Below, in pieces: positions 14,299 through 15,678 of a stretch of DNA of 15,678 nt. The notes beneath the pieces were generated by a model. The model was not told where the DNA came from. It did no database searches and saw nothing but the letters and a program-made list of their open reading frames with translations. Numbering within the stretch: position 1 is the stretch's first letter; each line of letters opens with the position of its first letter. Both the position numbers and the translations under genes were made by a program. This stretch comes from Acidisphaera sp035272265 (GTDB taxonomy: Bacteria; Pseudomonadota; Alphaproteobacteria; Acetobacterales; Acetobacteraceae): positions 1 through 15,678 of the forward strand of contig DATEQV010000353.1 of the NCBI GenBank assembly GCA_035272265.1. Direction: 5' to 3'.

Positions 14299-15147
14299 TC
14301 ACAGCCCGAACCGCCGCTTACGCAACTGAAACGTCCGGATCGCCCGCAGAAAGTCGGTCTTGCGAAACGCCGGCCAGTGCACGTCGCTGAAGTAGAACTC
14401 GCTGTGCGCGCTCTGCCACAGCATGAACCCGGACAGCCGCACTTCCCCACTCGTCCGGATGATCAGGTCAGGGTCCGGCAGGCCGGCCGTGTACAGATAC
14501 CGCCCCACCGCCTCGGGCGTCAGCCCCGCCACCACCTCCGGCAGGCTCATCCCCTCGCGCGCGTTGTCGGCCAGCAACGCGCGGACGGAGTCGACGATTT
14601 CCTCGCGCCCGCCATAGGCCACGGCGATATTCAACACCATGCCGTCATGCGTCGACGTGGCGGTCTCGGCCGCACGGATCGCCGCCCGCGCCGCCTCGGG
14701 AACGAGATCGAGCTTGCCGATCGCACGCACGCGGATGCGCTCGCGGTGGACGCGCGGGTCGCTCGCCAGCGCGGTCATCTTGGCCTGGAGTGCGGCGAAG
14801 ATGCCGGACACCTCCGCGGTCGGCCGCCGCAGGTTCTCCGGCGAGGCGACCCACAGCGTCACCGTCGGGATTTCCAGCTCGCCGCACCACGCCAGCACGT
14901 CGTCGAGCTTGCGCGCGCCGATGCCGTACACTTCGCGCGGATCGGTGATGCCGATACTGCGGGCGAAGCGGCGGTTGCCGTCGAGGATGATGCCGACATG
15001 GCGCGGCAGCGGATTGGCGCGAACCGTCGCCAGGATCTGCGCCTCGTACAGCCGGTACAGCGGGCGCAGAACGAACGGCGGAAGCCCGAGGCGTCGCGCT
15101 CGCCTCGACAGAGGCGCGGGAATCGGGGTCGCCGACGCAGTGGTCAC
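14299..15147 (-). CDS. Cis-prenyltransferase (isoprenyl transferase, UppS family)
   Basis: These enzymes condense isopentenyl diphosphate in Z configuration to make polyprenyl diphosphates such as undecaprenyl diphosphate. The 282-aa protein has HVGIILDGNRRFARS with catalytic D56, and the C-terminal RTSGEVRLSGFMLWQSAHSE motif (from R231). The canonical STENWxRP loop reads ASPENLRRP (101-109) with Leu in place of Trp. An extra N-terminal segment, LRPLYRLYEAQILATV, recalls actinobacterial short-chain Z-farnesyl diphosphate synthases. The start at the GTG 15145-15147 is tentative (AGGCAGGA is close upstream); upstream sequence in frame looks non-coding. It stands alone, not beside cdsA/dxr/frr, so it may be a second, specialised enzyme. 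Product chain length is unknown. Confidence 0.88.
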   Translation of the reverse strand: MTTASATPIPAPLSRRARRLGLPPFVLRPLYRLYEAQILATVRANPLPRHVGIILDGNRRFARSIGITDPREVYGIGARKLDDVLAWCGELEIPTVTLWVASPENLRRPTAEVSGIFAALQAKMTALASDPRVHRERIRVRAIGKLDLVPEAARAAIRAAETATSTHDGMVLNIAVAYGGREEIVDSVRALLADNAREGMSLPEVVAGLTPEAVGRYLYTAGLPDPDLIIRTSGEVRLSGFMLWQSAHSEFYFSDVHWPAFRKTDFLRAIRTFQLRKRRFGL

Positions 15148-15292
15148 GGTCCTGCCTGGATGTGCTGTGAGCCGCCTTCGGCCCGGGGTCAGGCGTGGTA
15201 GCGCGGACCGCCGCGGCCGGTCGAGGGCGGCATTGTTCCCGGCCGGCGAGTCCCGCGCCCTGTCGATACGAGACCGCGCCGGAATAAAACCC

Positions 15293-15321
15293 TTGCCAAG
15301 CGGAGAATGCGGTCCTATTAT
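15293..15321 (+). promoter_or_regulatory. Near-consensus sigma-70-type promoter
   Basis: TTGCCA (15293-15298), a 17-bp spacer and TATTAT (15316-15321) match the consensus at 10 of 12 positions, the best promoter-like sequence I saw in the window. Transcription would start about 33-35 nt before the ATG of the gene that follows. The stretch between this and the cis-prenyltransferase start (15148-15292) shows nothing else I recognise. Confidence 0.65.
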
Positions 15322-15361
15322 CGTGGTCGGTTTGAACGCCCGGCCACGAAAGGGGGGCACG

Positions 15362-15678
15362 ATGTTCGATTTCCTGCCGCCCCTGCTTCGGCGGCTCTAC
15401 CAAAGCTTCCGCGTCCCGTACGCCCGGGGCACCCGCGTACGTGCCGCGTCCGAGCCGGAGCCCGAGATCGCCGCGTCCATGCGCGAGCGCATGTTCAGGG
15501 TCGAGATCATCCAGGACGCCTTCTGCGAACGCCGGCCCAGGCCCGAGCGGCTGTTCCGCAAGCCGACGGGGCATCGCGACCTCTATTCCTGGTGCGACCT
15601 CGAGGCCTCCCGCTACCCCACCACCCGCCACCGCTGCGCCCACTGCACCGAAACCCGCGCGCTCTACAAACGCGCCAA
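15362..15678 (+). CDS. Unrecognised protein, N-terminal part (runs off the right edge)
   Basis: The ATG at 15362 follows a GGGGGG-type Shine-Dalgarno and the strong promoter upstream; 105 codons are open to the end of the window. The product begins MFDFLPPLLRRLYQSFRVPY and is rich in Arg. It has C-x2-C within HRCAHCTETR near the visible end, plus further Cys at about residues 55 and 78, so a small metal site is possible. I see no signal peptide, membrane segment or known domain, and I do not recognise the family. The third-codon-position GC is high and steady, which supports real coding. Confidence 0.6.
   Translation, partial: MFDFLPPLLRRLYQSFRVPYARGTRVRAASEPEPEIAASMRERMFRVEIIQDAFCERRPRPERLFRKPTGHRDLYSWCDLEASRYPTTRHRCAHCTETRALYKRA

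Noticed and set aside
15148..15360. N-terminal extension of the cis-prenyltransferase
   Set aside because: It would add 71 low-complexity residues and cover the divergent promoter at 15293-15321; the family needs no such extension.

Overview
This looks like a high-GC alphaproteobacterial chromosome from an anoxygenic phototroph that can fix CO2. The evidence is bacteriochlorophyll genes (bchI, bchD), a high-potential iron-sulfur protein, and a complete-looking red-type (form IC) RuBisCO/Calvin-cycle operon with the cbbX activase and a divergent cbbR. A rhodospirillalean/Acetobacteraceae-like or related purple or aerobic phototroph fits, but I cannot fix the genus from sequence alone.

Layout. 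From about 10.93 kb down to 2.33 kb, the minus strand carries one tight Calvin-Benson operon, transcribed cbbF - cbbP - cbbT - cbbA - cbbL - cbbS - cbbX - cbbE. Gaps are 2-15 bp, or a 4-bp ATGA overlap. A Tat-exported HiPIP gene follows 66 bp downstream. After a 244-bp gap holding a long intergenic palindrome and a candidate promoter come bchI and the 5' part of bchD, which overlap by 4 bp and run off the left edge. On the plus strand, divergent from cbbF, is cbbR, translationally coupled (ATGA) to a PLP-dependent class-V aminotransferase-fold enzyme of unknown role. The 117-bp cbbF/cbbR gap contains a dyad with a LysR-type T-N11-A box and a third half-site.

The right end is accessory. A second long palindromic repeat separates the aminotransferase from a convergent, lower-GC type II toxin-antitoxin pair (ribbon-helix-helix DUF1778 antitoxin and GNAT acetyltransferase toxin, TacA/TacT-like) with a palindrome-rich promoter. 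Beyond it lie a cis-prenyltransferase on the minus strand and, divergently, the start of an unrecognised gene behind a near-consensus promoter.

How it works together. CbbR should sense the metabolic state and switch on cbbF. The operon then supplies FBPase, phosphoribulokinase, transketolase, aldolase, RuBisCO, its ATP-driven repair motor CbbX, and ribulose-phosphate epimerase. HiPIP is a periplasmic electron carrier to photosynthetic reaction centres or oxidases, and BchI/BchD insert Mg2+ into protoporphyrin IX. The window therefore joins carbon fixation, electron supply and pigment synthesis. I did not find a clearly new defence or mobile system. The less ordinary points are HiPIP at the tail of the cbb operon, the PLP enzyme coupled to cbbR, and the toxin-antitoxin island. 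No stretch over 300 bases lacks a gene. I saw no tRNA, rRNA, CRISPR or insertion sequence.
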